Below the pieces are notes generated by a model, which saw nothing but the letters and a program-made list of their open reading frames with translations, did no database searches and was not told the origin of the DNA. The translations under genes were made by a program, and so were the position numbers. Positions 14,942 through 23,989 of a DNA stretch of 64,000 bases are shown here, piece after piece (the first letter of the stretch is position 1; each line of letters opens with the position of its first letter). The DNA comes from Methanomassiliicoccales archaeon PtaU1.Bin124 (lineage in GTDB: Archaea; Thermoplasmatota; Thermoplasmata; Methanomassiliicoccales; UBA472). Location: NCBI GenBank assembly GCA_002067865.1, contig MVRC01000015.1, positions 232,944 to 296,943 of the forward strand. The letters run 5' to 3'.

Positions 14942-16522
14942 TCACTCGCCTCCGAAGAACCCTCTCAGCACCGGATGCATCTCCATCATTTGCTCGCGGC
15001 CTATGGCTTCGTACAGCTGGATCATGATACCTACCGCTAGCAGCACACCGGTACCGGACGCGCTTCCTACGGTTCCTATCAGATCAGCTCCTGCGGCCAA
15101 TGCGCCTACGACGAATCCGCTGATGACCGTGACGACCGGGATGTACCTTTCCAGCACGCGCTTCAGCACCCTCGGGTCGCGCCTGAAGCCAGGGATCTGC
15201 AGTCCAGAGGACTCGATCTGCTTGGCCACTGCCTCCGGGCCCATGTTGGTGGTCATGATCCAGAACTTGGCGAACAGGATGGAACCTATCACCATGATCC
15301 CGAAGAAGACCAGCACGTGCATCAGGATCTGGAACGAGCCATGATCATATGCAAGGTAGCCATAACTGCCGGGATTGAACAGCGGGAGCAACCACTGGTA
15401 CAGCCCCTGCGGTGAGGAGACATACCAGGCCAGACCCGCCTCCGGGGAAGTCGAGCCTGCCGTGTAATAACCGAGCATCCAGTTGCCGCCGATCAGGGGT
15501 ATGCCCTTGAGCCAACCGTTCTGATACAGCAACAGCGTGATCATCTGCACGTTGGCCAGCAAGGCCGCCATGAGGATGACCGGGATGTTCGATGCGTAGA
15601 TGAGCTTGATCGGGTAACGGCCGCGCGCCCCACGGGCGGTCCCATGGGCCAACGGCAGTTCGATGCGCACCGATTCGATCCACGCCACGAACGCGAATAT
15701 AGCGATCGTTCCGATCAGCGCAACCACTGGGTTGGGCGGTTGGAACAGGATGGTCTCATAGCCTCCGCTGACCATCTGGGAGGCCGAGAGATTTTGGATG
15801 AAGTAAAAGGTTTTAGGTATCGTTCCGGCCGGGGGATTGCTAGTGCTTATCGCCTCCGCCGGGTTGGAGCCTTCCCAGTTGATGGTACCTGTGACCAACG
15901 CCTGGGCGACACCAGCCGCGATGAACAGCGATATGCCGCTGCCTATGCCCCATTTGGACACTACCTCATCCATCAGGAAGACTATGTACGAGCCGATCAC
16001 CAGCTGCAGGATGATGATTATCCTGGCGACGTTCTCGCCACTGAACAATCCATCCGCACCGAAGGTGTTATTGAGCCCGCCAACGAAGCTGGTGGAAGGG
16101 ACCAGGTAACCGAACACCTGCGGGACCGCCTCGACCAGGATCATGACGATGACCAGGAGCTTCTGCACGCTCTGGTACACCGCCTTGTCTTCCTTGTTGG
16201 TGAGGTCCAGCTTGATGATCTGGGCACCTACGAAGAGCTGCATTATGATAGAGGCCGTGACGATCGGACCTATACCTAGCTGCATTAGTGACCCGGAAGC
16301 ACCGGCCAGGATGGCGCGGTACTGCGCGAACAGGTCGACGGTCTGACTTTGGTCCAGACCATATAGGAACACATTGGTCATCACAAAATACAATACCAGT
16401 ATCAGGATGACCCAAAGCATCTTGGTCCGGAAATGGACGTGGCCTTCCGGCTTTTTTACGGCCGGGAGCCTGTCGCTTAAGGGCTTTAGCTTATACAGCC
16501 TGCTCTTCTTCTCTTCCGCCAT
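14942..16522 (-). CDS. secY: Preprotein translocase subunit SecY
   Basis: The central channel of the Sec61/SecY translocon. At 526 residues it has the ten-helix pattern, with the plug region after the first helix (YGLDQSQTVDLFAQ) and the conserved block GSLMQLGIGPIVTASIIMQL. The loop between TM7 and TM8 is long, and the cytosolic tail near RDPRVLKRVLERYIP contains the ribosome-contacting charges. An in-frame ATG at 16573 lies inside L15; I chose 16522 (MAEEKKSRLYKLKPL), which is 13 nt behind the L15 stop and matches the usual SecY N-terminus. Confidence 0.95.
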   Translation of the reverse strand: MAEEKKSRLYKLKPLSDRLPAVKKPEGHVHFRTKMLWVILILVLYFVMTNVFLYGLDQSQTVDLFAQYRAILAGASGSLMQLGIGPIVTASIIMQLFVGAQIIKLDLTNKEDKAVYQSVQKLLVIVMILVEAVPQVFGYLVPSTSFVGGLNNTFGADGLFSGENVARIIIILQLVIGSYIVFLMDEVVSKWGIGSGISLFIAAGVAQALVTGTINWEGSNPAEAISTSNPPAGTIPKTFYFIQNLSASQMVSGGYETILFQPPNPVVALIGTIAIFAFVAWIESVRIELPLAHGTARGARGRYPIKLIYASNIPVILMAALLANVQMITLLLYQNGWLKGIPLIGGNWMLGYYTAGSTSPEAGLAWYVSSPQGLYQWLLPLFNPGSYGYLAYDHGSFQILMHVLVFFGIMVIGSILFAKFWIMTTNMGPEAVAKQIESSGLQIPGFRRDPRVLKRVLERYIPVVTVISGFVVGALAAGADLIGTVGSASGTGVLLAVGIMIQLYEAIGREQMMEMHPVLRGFFGGE

Positions 16523-16535
16523 AGCATCCCAGTCT

Positions 16536-16964
16536 TTACTGTGGCTCCAGGATATGTCCGCCGGATTCTTCAACCTTCTGCTTGGCCGTCGCAGTGAACT
16601 CCGCTACCGAGATCTCCATAGCGGTCCCTATCTGGCCAGAGCCCAGAAGCTTGTCGACGCCCATTTTTGTCAGGTCGACCTTGAGGGTCTTCCCTTCCTT
16701 CACGGCAAAGCCGTTCTTGAGCATCATCTCCAGCTGCTCCTCCAGATCGGAAACGTTCATAGTGATCTTGGCCGAGACGACCTTCTGGGGGCGCTTGAAC
16801 CCATGCCGGCCGAAGTGGTCGGGCATGTACTTCAGCATGAGCATCGCCTTGTGCTTGTGCAAACCAGCGTTGCCAATGCCTCCGTGCTTACCGCCGCCAC
16901 GTCCGCTCTTCTTGCCGCGTCCGTGCGTCCTGCTTCCCCTGAACTTATCAGTCCTGCTTACCAT
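16536..16964 (-). CDS. rpl15: Large ribosomal subunit protein uL15
   Basis: The N-terminus FRGSRTHGRGKKSGRGGGKH is the glycine/basic-rich RNA-binding tail of uL15. The globular part carries KPYMPDHFGR-like family sequence (MPDHFGRHGFKRP). At 142 residues it has archaeal length. It lies between L30 and secY in the spc part of the superoperon, an order conserved in all domains. Confidence 0.95.
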   Translation of the reverse strand: MVSRTDKFRGSRTHGRGKKSGRGGGKHGGIGNAGLHKHKAMLMLKYMPDHFGRHGFKRPQKVVSAKITMNVSDLEEQLEMMLKNGFAVKEGKTLKVDLTKMGVDKLLGSGQIGTAMEISVAEFTATAKQKVEESGGHILEPQ

Positions 16965-16977
16965 TCCTCATCCCTCC

Positions 16978-17442
16978 TTACATCATCCTCTGGATGAGTT
17001 CGTTGATCTTCTTGCCACGGTAACCCAGGGCGCCGCCGTTCTGGAACGACCTCTTGTTGCCCTCGTATCCCTTGCGGGGCGGGGTGAGGCGGAAGAGCGG
17101 CTTGACGTCCTTCATCGCATCGTAGCGGACCTCGCCGGCGCACAGGGCGCGGGCGAATGCCATTATCGATGAGTACTGGGTCCCTTCCTTGACGACCGCA
17201 TCGTCCACCGGCTTGTCGCCGACCAGGCGTCCGCGGAACTTGATCATCCGGGCCAGCGTCTCCTCGTCGATCTCGCCGTAGGTGACGTAGTCCTTGGTCT
17301 TGTTCAGCATACCCTTTATGGAATCGGTCTCGGGCAGGATCACGCAGTGGTTGATGCGGTTGAGGCGCATCAGGACCATGGTGTCCTCTATGTCCTGGTT
17401 CACGCCAGAGTGTCCCCTGACCCTTATGACTGCATATGCCAT
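16978..17442 (-). CDS. rpl30: Large ribosomal subunit protein uL30
   Basis: The uL30 fold begins AYAVIRVRGHSGVN and continues with DTMVLMRLNRINHC, with the archaeal/eukaryotic extension to 154 residues ending KINELIQRMM. The start is ATG 17442, 6 nt behind a GGAGGAG site; an in-frame GTG at 17451 falls within that site and is rejected. It overlaps the 3' end of S5 slightly through its leader. Confidence 0.95.
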   Translation of the reverse strand: MAYAVIRVRGHSGVNQDIEDTMVLMRLNRINHCVILPETDSIKGMLNKTKDYVTYGEIDEETLARMIKFRGRLVGDKPVDDAVVKEGTQYSSIMAFARALCAGEVRYDAMKDVKPLFRLTPPRKGYEGNKRSFQNGGALGYRGKKINELIQRMM

Positions 17443-17447
17443 CGGTA

Positions 17448-18134
17448 TCACTCCTCCTTGTTGGCGACCACTTCGGCCGACTGATCGGCCACGTGGACGG
17501 TCACAGGTCCGGACGAGATCTTCAGACGGCGCTCCTGCTCCTCGGTCACGCGGAACTCAGAGGTGGCCTTCAGCGCGTTGAACGTGGCATAGGCGTAGTT
17601 GACGGTGGTCTTGGTGTGCCCGTCCACGTGCCCCCAGCTGTCCTTCACTCCGGCCAGGCCGAGGATGCTCTTGGCCACGTCGCCGACCGCAAGCGTGATG
17701 CCGCGGGGGGCGGGCTTCAGGGTGACCTCGACGCTTCCAGCCTTGCCGGTCACTTCGAACGGCAAGGAGTGGGGCGTACCGCAGCCGCACTCCCATGAGC
17801 CGCAGCCGCGCTTGATCTCGATCATGTTGAGCTTGGCGTTGTCGATGGCGCGGCGGATGGAAGGACCTACTTCCTTCCCCTTCGCCCTGCCGATTCCGAC
17901 GAAGCCATCGCCGTTTCCGACGACCACGGTGATACGGAACTTGACCCTCCTTCCGGAGTCGGTCATGCGCTGCACCATGCTGACGTCGATGACCTCATCG
18001 GTCAGGTCGGGAAGGAGAATGTCCACGATCTCAGCTTCCCTGATCGGCAGCTTGGTGGCCAATGCCTGGCTCATGGTGGTGATCTCACCGTTGAGGACCA
18101 TCTTGCCCAGTCTTGTCTTGGGTGTCCAATCCAT
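17448..18134 (-). CDS. rps5: Small ribosomal subunit protein uS5
   Basis: A 228-residue protein with the dsRNA-binding-like S5 domain ([32 protein letters not shown] region) and the C-terminal S5 domain ([11 protein letters not shown]). The loop [14 protein letters not shown] is the cysteine-rich segment seen in archaeal and eukaryotic S5. It functions at the decoding centre and mRNA entry. Confidence 0.95.
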   Translation of the reverse strand: MDWTPKTRLGKMVLNGEITTMSQALATKLPIREAEIVDILLPDLTDEVIDVSMVQRMTDSGRRVKFRITVVVGNGDGFVGIGRAKGKEVGPSIRRAIDNAKLNMIEIKRGCGSWECGCGTPHSLPFEVTGKAGSVEVTLKPAPRGITLAVGDVAKSILGLAGVKDSWGHVDGHTKTTVNYAYATFNALKATSEFRVTEEQERRLKISSGPVTVHVADQSAEVVANKEE

Positions 18135-18135
18135 C

Positions 18136-18636
18136 TTAATCAGCCTCCAAACGGCTCTTCACGTCCTGAACGAGTTTCTCGACATCGTCGCCGATGTGCT
18201 TGCCCATCAGCCTGTCGTTGGTCGGTATGACCTCTTCCCCATGAGGGATCTCCAGACCGGCGTCGACCATGCCCTTCAGGGCGGCGAACACGCCTGAGCC
18301 CTTGGACGGGACCTTCAGTCCGATGTCCAGGACAGCGTTGGTGATGCCCTTCTCCTTCGCCCTGATGCCGGCAAGGTATCCGGTGAGGTAGGCGGCGGGC
18401 AGGTTGCCCGTGGCCTTGTCCCAGCCCTTTTCGGCCAGCTCGCGCGAGTGCGCGGTGACCAGGACCTTGTCGCCCTTCAGGTCGAACTCGATGATCTGGA
18501 TGTTCACATTGCGCAAGGAGATGCGGACGACCGCACGGGGCACCCTGGCCCTCAGGAGCCTGGCCCTCTGGCGGTAGTCGGTGCGGCCCTCGCGGCGGCG
18601 CCTAAATGGTACTTTGTATCTCGGTCCGTTCGCCAT
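18136..18636 (-). CDS. rpl18: Large ribosomal subunit protein uL18
   Basis: A 5S-rRNA-binding protein of 166 residues starting [21 protein letters not shown], the archaeal signature, with [18 protein letters not shown] and a longer archaeal C-terminal helix. ATG 18636 overlaps the last base of the L19e stop codon. Confidence 0.95.
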   Translation of the reverse strand: MANGPRYKVPFRRRREGRTDYRQRARLLRARVPRAVVRISLRNVNIQIIEFDLKGDKVLVTAHSRELAEKGWDKATGNLPAAYLTGYLAGIRAKEKGITNAVLDIGLKVPSKGSGVFAALKGMVDAGLEIPHGEEVIPTNDRLMGKHIGDDVEKLVQDVKSRLEAD

Positions 18637-19091
18637 CAGTTACCCTCCTTCAAGTGTCCTTCAGTTTTCAGGTGCAGCAACAGCTGGCGCTTGCTCCGGA
18701 ACATTCCGCCCTTGGACTTCCTGTAGAACTCGCGGTAGGTCGACCTGTCGATCTTGCCGCTGTCCTTCAGATCGCGCAGGGTTGCGCGGATGGGCCTTAT
18801 GGTCTGGATCCACTTCCTCTTGGTCGGGGTACGCGCACCTGCGGTACCCTTCCTGCTGCCCTGTCCACGCCTCCTGCCCTTGGCCCTCTGTGCCAGTTTG
18901 TACCTGGCGCGGCCGCGGGAAACGCCCGTCTTGGGCAATGCGCGGATGGACCCGGAGTCTATCGCCTTCCTTATGTCAGCCCGGGTAATGGCGTCTGCGA
19001 CCTCCTCGATGCGGTTGGGGTCTATCCAGACCCTTGTGTGGCCGCACTTGAGGATGTCAGCCGCCATGCGCTTCTGGTTCTTAAGATCCAT
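18636..19091 (-). CDS. rpl19e: Large ribosomal subunit protein eL19
   Basis: An archaeal/eukaryotic-only protein of 151 residues: LKNQKRMAADILKCGHTRVWIDP at the N-terminus, GSRKGTAGARTPTKRKW in the basic middle, and a long C-terminal helix with STYREFYRKSKGGMFRS. It occupies the standard position between L32e and L18. Confidence 0.95.
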   Translation of the reverse strand: MDLKNQKRMAADILKCGHTRVWIDPNRIEEVADAITRADIRKAIDSGSIRALPKTGVSRGRARYKLAQRAKGRRRGQGSRKGTAGARTPTKRKWIQTIRPIRATLRDLKDSGKIDRSTYREFYRKSKGGMFRSKRQLLLHLKTEGHLKEGN

Positions 19092-19103
19092 TCGTTCACT
19101 TCC

Positions 19104-19781
19104 TTATCTGTTCAGTACGCGGATGCCGATTTCATCCGCCTTGGTGATGATAGCGTTCCTCTTCCTTCCGCCGACGGTTCCGCCGATGCGTACCGCCTGG
19201 ACCTTGGGGTCCACGCCTTCCAGCTGGTCCGGGTTGTACACCATGACCTCCTGGAATCCGGAGGAGTGCAGTCCACGCACCGCGGCTGGGCCGCGGAAGC
19301 CGATGGACACGACGGTGAGACGGTAGCCATAGTGGCGGCGCTGCTTGCTGTGGAGGCCGCGCGGCTTGCGCCACTTGCCTTCCAGCTTCTGATAGCGGTG
19401 CCATTCCTGGCGGAAGAAGTTGGGGCGGTGGTCTGACATCTCCCGGCGCTTCTCCAGCAGGACCTTCTGCTCCTTGGTCAGCTCGGGCTTGATCTTGGCG
19501 ACGTACTCGCCCTCTTCCACGACCTCGGCCTCTTCCTTCCCCTCCTTGGGGGCGGCAGCGGCCTTCAGGCCAGTCTCCTCGAGGACCTCGATCCAGTGGT
19601 CGGCGATCTTGGGGCCGACCCCGTCCAGGTCATCGACGATCTTCTGCTTCATCTTCTCCTCGGAGAGACCATCGAGCAGCTGTTGCAGGTTCTCGATGCC
19701 CATGCCCTTCAGCTGCTCAGTGTACTCCTTCCTGTAGTAAGGCAGGTCGGACAGCTCCTTCAATTCCTTCTTCTTGGCCAT
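19104..19781 (-). CDS. rpl32e: Large ribosomal subunit protein eL32 with N-terminal HhH extension
   Basis: The C-terminal 130 residues are a normal eL32 (PNFFRQEWHRYQKL through GLHSSGFQEV). They are preceded by about 95 extra residues containing a helix-hairpin-helix-like segment (KIVDDLDGVGPKIADHWIEVL) and an acidic linker. Similar extensions occur in haloarchaeal and Thermoplasmata L32e. The function of the extension is unknown; HhH motifs usually bind nucleic acid. Confidence 0.93.
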   Translation of the reverse strand: MAKKKELKELSDLPYYRKEYTEQLKGMGIENLQQLLDGLSEEKMKQKIVDDLDGVGPKIADHWIEVLEETGLKAAAAPKEGKEEAEVVEEGEYVAKIKPELTKEQKVLLEKRREMSDHRPNFFRQEWHRYQKLEGKWRKPRGLHSKQRRHYGYRLTVVSIGFRGPAAVRGLHSSGFQEVMVYNPDQLEGVDPKVQAVRIGGTVGGRKRNAIITKADEIGIRVLNR

Positions 19782-20329
19782 TACTTCGCCCTCCTTGCCT
19801 TCTCGGTGATGTAGATACCATCCTGGAACACACGCGGGTCGAATCCCTTGATCTTCGTGGCCCTCTCAATGTTGGCCGCGGTCTGGGACACTGCCTCGAG
19901 GTCCGCTCCGGTCACTTCCACCTCGTTGCCTTTCACTGCCACCTTGACGTCCTTGAGGATGACCGCCGAGCGCGGGGCCTTCTCCCCCAGGAAGTTCTCG
20001 ATGAGGAACTTGTCCCCCTTTGCGGCTGCCTTTATGGGGAAGTGGGAGTAGACGATCTTCATGTCGTAGGCGTAACCATGGGTGACGCCGCCGATCATGT
20101 TCCGTATGTGCGCCGCGAAGGTGCCGACGACCGCCTTGTCGCGGGTTCGGGGCATCTCGCAGCTCACTGTCACATGGTCTCCCGCCGCTGCCACCTTTAC
20201 GTTGGTGTGGTCGAAGCTGCGGGTGAGGGTGCCATTCGGCCCCTTTACCGTCATGTCCGTTCCCTTCAAGGTGATCTGGACGCCCTTCGGGACCTCTACC
20301 TTCTCTTCAATATGTCCTGAAACTACCAT
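19781..20329 (-). CDS. rpl6: Large ribosomal subunit protein uL6
   Basis: Two tandem L6 domains in 182 residues (VPKGVQITLKGTDMTVKGPNG and VILKDVKVAVKGNEVEVTG). ATG 20329 follows an AGGTGATT site at good distance; an upstream in-frame GTG at 20338 overlaps that site and is not used. The gene overlaps the L32e start by one base. Confidence 0.95.
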   Translation of the reverse strand: MVVSGHIEEKVEVPKGVQITLKGTDMTVKGPNGTLTRSFDHTNVKVAAAGDHVTVSCEMPRTRDKAVVGTFAAHIRNMIGGVTHGYAYDMKIVYSHFPIKAAAKGDKFLIENFLGEKAPRSAVILKDVKVAVKGNEVEVTGADLEAVSQTAANIERATKIKGFDPRVFQDGIYITEKARRAK

Positions 20330-20339
20330 CCCAATCACC

Positions 20340-20729
20340 TCAGTACACGTACGCCAACAACTTGCCGCCGATCCCGAGCTCCTTAGCCTTCACATGGCTG
20401 ATGACGCCCTCGGTGGTGGACACGATGAGGACACCGAAGTCCTGCGCGGGCAGGAACCTGGCCTCGAAGTGTTCCATATCCACCTTCTTGACGGAGTAGC
20501 GCGGCTTGATGACGCCGCAGTTGTTGATCTTGCCTTCCATCTTCACTTTGAAGACTCCGGCCTTGCCATCTTCTACGAACTCGAACTGGTTGATGTAACC
20601 GTTCTCTTGCATGACCTTCAGCACGCGTCCGATCAGCTTCGAGGAGGGCTTTATGACGCACTCGCTCTTGCCGACCATGGCCGCGTTCTTGATGGTTGAC
20701 ATGGCATCGTTCAATGGGTCGCTCTGCAT
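20340..20729 (-). CDS. rps8: Small ribosomal subunit protein uS8
   Basis: A 129-residue protein that binds the central domain of 16S rRNA. The N-terminal domain begins [16 protein letters not shown], and the C-terminal motif [18 protein letters not shown] carries the conserved S/T-T-x-G loop. It lies between S14 and L6 as in all archaea. Confidence 0.95.
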   Translation of the reverse strand: MQSDPLNDAMSTIKNAAMVGKSECVIKPSSKLIGRVLKVMQENGYINQFEFVEDGKAGVFKVKMEGKINNCGVIKPRYSVKKVDMEHFEARFLPAQDFGVLIVSTTEGVISHVKAKELGIGGKLLAYVY

Positions 20730-20738
20730 CTGCTCACC

Positions 20739-20885
20739 TCACGAGTACTTCTTGAATCCGATCTGCGGAGCGATCTCGCGGAAGCACTGCCTGCACAAGT
20801 GCATGCCGTACCGCCTGACTATGCCCCTCTTCCGACCGCAGCGCGTGCAGCCCTTTGACCGCCCGAACTGTTTCTTTGGCTTCAC
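20739..20885 (-). CDS. rps14: Small ribosomal subunit protein uS14, zinc-binding
   Basis: A 48-residue ribosomal protein: [20 protein letters not shown], then [13 protein letters not shown] and the terminus GFKKYS. Cys13, Cys16, Cys31 and Cys34 form the zinc site of the short archaeal S14. Translation starts at GTG 20885, whose GTGA overlaps the TGA of L5 by 4 nt, indicating translational coupling. It sits in the expected L5-S14-S8 order. Confidence 0.93.
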   Translation of the reverse strand: MKPKKQFGRSKGCTRCGRKRGIVRRYGMHLCRQCFREIAPQIGFKKYS

Positions 20886-21397
20886 TCGAGCACCTCCACG
20901 TTGAACTTCTCCTTCATGAAGTTAGCCGCCTCCTTGCGAGACATGCGGTGACTCTGGGGGAGCTTCTTCTTCATGATCCTCCTCCTCGTCACGCGGCGTC
21001 CCGGCCTCTGGATGCTCACATTCACATCCATGCCGAAGATGCCGATCTCGGGGTCGTACTTCATGCCCTCGAAGTCTGTGTAATCCGGTATGCCGAAGGA
21101 CAGGTTGCCCTCCGGGTCGAAGGAATACATGTAGATGCGGTTCTCGCGGATGGCCAGGGCCTTCTTCAAGAACGCCTCTGCCTTCTCTCCGCGCAACGTG
21201 ACCTTGCATCCGATCGGCATGCCCTCACGGACGCCCAGGTCGCGGTTGGTGATCTTGGCGGTGGTGACCTTCGATGTCTGCTGGGTCACCATCTCCAGCA
21301 CCTTCTGCGCCTTCACCAGGCGCTCGCCCGCTTCGCCGACACCGATGTTCACGGTGACCTTCTCGATGCGGGGCTGCCTCATCACGTTCTCGCTCAT
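20882..21397 (-). CDS. rpl5: Large ribosomal subunit protein uL5
   Basis: A 171-residue 5S-rRNA-associated protein. The block [20 protein letters not shown] near the N-terminus and the pattern [18 protein letters not shown] are typical of archaeal L5. It overlaps S4e upstream and S14 downstream by 4 nt each. Confidence 0.95.
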   Translation of the reverse strand: MSENVMRQPRIEKVTVNIGVGEAGERLVKAQKVLEMVTQQTSKVTTAKITNRDLGVREGMPIGCKVTLRGEKAEAFLKKALAIRENRIYMYSFDPEGNLSFGIPDYTDFEGMKYDPEIGIFGMDVNVSIQRPGRRVTRRRIMKKKLPQSHRMSRKEAANFMKEKFNVEVLE

Positions 21398-22104
21398 ACC
21401 GCGCTCGCCTCCGGCATCGTTATCTCAGGGGACTTGGCGCCCACCACGAAGATGTTGTCCTTCACGGTCAGGATGCCGTCCTTCATCTTCACCAGGTTCG
21501 GTGCGGAGGAACGGGTCACGAGGTACTCCTCGATGGTGTCCATCTCGCCGACGTGGGAGCCGCTGGTGATGATCGCCATGCTTCCCTTCGCCAGCTTGTA
21601 TGCCTCAATGATCTTCTGGCTTGGCAGCTCGATCTTGAGCACATCGCCGCACTTGTAGGCGTCCTTGGCCACGATCAGGCAGCGCCCGTCGTGCAGGTTC
21701 AGCTGGGTCTTGCCGCCGGCAATGGTGGTCTTGCCGTCTATGCGGCAGAGCTTCCACTTCTCCTTGCCATCGGCCACGGAGACGAGGCGCAGCTTGCCGT
21801 TGCGGTCGACCAGCATGCGATAGTGCTGGTTCACCTGGGGGATGGACACGACATCCATCAGGCCCACGGCGAAGCGGGGTTCGGTGACGACCTTGCCGTC
21901 AACGAGGACCTTGCGCTCGTTCAGGATCTTCTTCCCCTCAGCGTAGGTGTCGCAGAGGTGGAGCATGTCGCGGATCACGACCATCAAGGACATGCTCATA
22001 GCCTTGGGGTGTGCGCCCGGGTTGGTGCCGGTGATCCACACGCTGGTTTTGCGGGGGATCGGCCAGCTCTTCGGGGCCGTCAATCTCTTTGAATCACTGC
22101 TCAT
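21394..22104 (-). CDS. rps4e: Small ribosomal subunit protein eS4
   Basis: Archaeal/eukaryotic S4e of 236 residues: the N-terminal APKSWPIPRKTSVWI, an S4-type RNA-binding part with KILNERKVLVDGKVVTEPR, the central domain, and a C-terminal KOW segment near KDNIFVVG. ATG 22104 overlaps the L24 stop by 4 nt; the longer open frame upstream is not used. Confidence 0.95.
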   Translation of the reverse strand: MSSDSKRLTAPKSWPIPRKTSVWITGTNPGAHPKAMSMSLMVVIRDMLHLCDTYAEGKKILNERKVLVDGKVVTEPRFAVGLMDVVSIPQVNQHYRMLVDRNGKLRLVSVADGKEKWKLCRIDGKTTIAGGKTQLNLHDGRCLIVAKDAYKCGDVLKIELPSQKIIEAYKLAKGSMAIITSGSHVGEMDTIEEYLVTRSSAPNLVKMKDGILTVKDNIFVVGAKSPEITMPEASAV

Positions 22105-22475
22105 GCGGAAACCTCCTTCTTTTGGAGCCTCTCCTTCCTCCATGCGTCCTTGGTCTCCAGCTTGGTGATGACCAAGTTAGAGGCATGGATGGACCTGGCC
22201 TCCATGGTTCCATCGGCCTTGGCGATCGTCACTCCCTCGATGATTACGCGTCCGGTGTTCAGGTCCACATTAGTGACCTTACCCTCGACTCCGACGATGT
22301 CGGCGTCCCCGCGCACCACCTTGACGGTGTCGCCCTTGACGACCCTGGCCGAGCGGCGCTTGTACTCCTTCATCAGTTCTTCGCTGAGGTGGGAGGCCAC
22401 CATCCTGCTCTTCAGGTGGATGGGGGCGTTGTACTGCGCCTTGCGCTGCTTCCTTGCTTGTATGCTGTTCACCAT
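22101..22475 (-). CDS. rpl24: Large ribosomal subunit protein uL24
   Basis: A 124-residue KOW-domain ribosomal protein. The KOW motif is VVKGDTVKVVRGDADIVGVEGKV, preceded by the archaeal N-terminal region HLKSRMVASHLSEELMKEY. ATG 22475 lies 5 nt behind GAGGTGA; the in-frame GTG 22484 overlaps this site and was rejected. Confidence 0.94.
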   Translation of the reverse strand: MVNSIQARKQRKAQYNAPIHLKSRMVASHLSEELMKEYKRRSARVVKGDTVKVVRGDADIVGVEGKVTNVDLNTGRVIIEGVTIAKADGTMEARSIHASNLVITKLETKDAWRKERLQKKEVSA

Positions 22476-22485
22476 TTCACTCACC

Positions 22486-22884
22486 TCAGATGATCGTGGA
22501 CGCGGTAGCGGCTATGCGCGGCCAGCGTTCTGCCGCCTCACGGGCCACCGGTCCCTTTATGTCACTTCCCTTGGTCTCGCCCTCTTCCGTCGTGATGACG
22601 GCGGCGTTGTCCTCGAAGACGACCATTGTCCCGTCGGCGCGGCGGAACGGCCTCCTCTGGCGGACGATGACCGCGTAGACGATCTGGCGGCGCATCTCCG
22701 GGGTGCCCTTCTTGACCGATGCGACGACGATGTCCCCTACCGCGGCCGAAGGCACGCGGCGGTTGACACCATGGTAGCCTGGAACGGCGATGACGCTGAT
22801 GGTCTTGGCGCCGGTGTTGTCGATAACGTCCAACACGGACCCGTTGCAGATTCCCTTGGTCTGTTTGCCAGCCAATCCCTTCAT
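22486..22884 (-). CDS. rpl14: Large ribosomal subunit protein uL14
   Basis: A 132-residue protein beginning MKGLAGKQTKGICNGS, with the L14 core LDVIDNTGAKTISVIAV and VGDIVVASVKKGTPEMR. It contacts 23S rRNA at the subunit interface. The frame is open for 19 codons upstream, but ATG 22884 is the family start. Confidence 0.95.
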   Translation of the reverse strand: MKGLAGKQTKGICNGSVLDVIDNTGAKTISVIAVPGYHGVNRRVPSAAVGDIVVASVKKGTPEMRRQIVYAVIVRQRRPFRRADGTMVVFEDNAAVITTEEGETKGSDIKGPVAREAAERWPRIAATASTII

Positions 22885-22889
22885 CGCAT

Positions 22890-23219
22890 TCACCTCTTCT
22901 CGACGATGACGAAGGATACGGTCTTGCTGATCGACCGGCACTCCATGATGCGCACCTCGTCGCCCACCTTCACGTTCAGGCAGGGCGGGTTGTGCACGGA
23001 GTACCGGCTGGTCCGCTTCTCGTACCTTTCGTACTTCTGGTCATACTTCAGATAGTTCTTCTCCACCACGGCGGTGCCCTGCATCTTCACAGAAACTACC
23101 ACGCCGTCAATGACCTGTCCCCTCACCGGCAGGGTGCCGTGGAAGGGGCAATGCTTGTCATCGCACGTGCCCTGGGGAGCCTTTACATCAATGCCAATGT
23201 CTCTGACCTCACCATTCAT
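22890..23219 (-). CDS. rps17: Small ribosomal subunit protein uS17
   Basis: A 109-residue S17 of archaeal type. The N-terminal addition holds [18 protein letters not shown] (Cys19, Cys24, His27), followed by the OB fold [30 protein letters not shown]. It lies between the RNase P subunit gene and L14. Confidence 0.95.
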   Translation of the reverse strand: MNGEVRDIGIDVKAPQGTCDDKHCPFHGTLPVRGQVIDGVVVSVKMQGTAVVEKNYLKYDQKYERYEKRTSRYSVHNPPCLNVKVGDEVRIMECRSISKTVSFVIVEKR

Positions 23220-23223
23220 AAGA

Positions 23224-23466
23224 TCACCTTATTTTCTTGACCCGATCCTCTGGTCTGTGCTGGATCTCCGATCCTTTAATGCGAATCTTCTTGCTCTCGC
23301 ATGTGAACTGGAATTCGTTCCCTGGCTTCGGGACCACGCGCTCCTTGCCCTCAGAACGGACGGTGAAGGTGTTCTTCGTCTCATCCACCACGACACCCTT
23401 TGTAAGGTAGCCGGGGTGGCCAGACGATACGACCTCCACATCCAGACCGATGAACTCCTGACGCAT
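23224..23466 (-). CDS. rnp1: RNase P protein component 1 (Rpp29/Rnp1)
   Basis: Rpp29 is an Sm-like protein subunit of archaeal RNase P, needed for tRNA 5' maturation. Visible family blocks are [32 protein letters not shown] sequence near the N-terminus and [21 protein letters not shown] at the end. In-frame ATGs at 23493, 23484 and 23466 compete. I chose 23466 because GGAGG lies 6 nt upstream; 23484 would add six residues. Its location between aIF1 and S17 is the standard archaeal one. Confidence 0.9.
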   Translation of the reverse strand: MRQEFIGLDVEVVSSGHPGYLTKGVVVDETKNTFTVRSEGKERVVPKPGNEFQFTCESKKIRIKGSEIQHRPEDRVKKIR

Positions 23467-23489
23467 GAAATCCCTCCGCTCCATCTCCT

Positions 23490-23789
23490 TCATCTGACCT
23501 CGGTCTTGAATCCCATCTCTTCGAGGAATTCCTTGACCTTCTTCTTGTGCTCGCCCTGAAGCTCGATCTTGCCGTCTTTGGCGGTCCCGCCGGCGGCGCA
23601 CTTGTTCTTGAGCTTCTTGGCCAGGTCATCAAGGTCGATGTCGTTGCCGTCGATCCCCTCGATCACCGTGACAGTCTTGCCATAACGGCGGCTGTCAGTG
23701 TAGATGCGGACGGACTGCTGCTCACGTGCGATCTCCTCGCACATGCACAGCTCCTTCGGCAATCCACATACGGAGCAGATCTCAGCCAT
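23490..23789 (-). CDS. Translation initiation factor aIF1 (SUI1 family)
   Basis: A 99-residue SUI1/eIF1 homolog that monitors start-codon selection on the small subunit. The C-terminal core is KTVTVIEGIDGNDIDL and KLKNKCAAGGTAKDGKIELQG. The N-terminal part carries CSVCGLPKELCMC, a possible zinc knuckle seen in some archaeal aIF1. It overlaps the L29 stop by one base. Confidence 0.95.
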   Translation of the reverse strand: MAEICSVCGLPKELCMCEEIAREQQSVRIYTDSRRYGKTVTVIEGIDGNDIDLDDLAKKLKNKCAAGGTAKDGKIELQGEHKKKVKEFLEEMGFKTEVR

Positions 23790-23989
23790 TACTTACCTTC
23801 CTCCTTCTGGATGGTGAGGATCCTGGCGATGTTTGTCCTGATCGCCCTGATCTTACCCGGGCTTGCCGGGGCACCTCCCATGGCAGCCGCGCCGCGCTCG
23901 TGCATGAGCTCGTCCTCGAGCTCGTGCAGCTTGGTGGTGCGGTCCTCTGGGCTCATCTCCCTGATCTCAGCGGTCCTGAGCAGTGCCAT
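23789..23989 (-). CDS. rpl29: Large ribosomal subunit protein uL29
   Basis: A 66-residue two-helix protein: LRTAEIREMSPEDRTTKLHELEDEL, then KIRAIRTNIARILTIQKE. It sits at the polypeptide exit and binds SRP. Overlaps with both neighbours by one base show tight coupling to S3 and aIF1. Confidence 0.94.
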   Translation of the reverse strand: MALLRTAEIREMSPEDRTTKLHELEDELMHERGAAAMGGAPASPGKIRAIRTNIARILTIQKEEGK

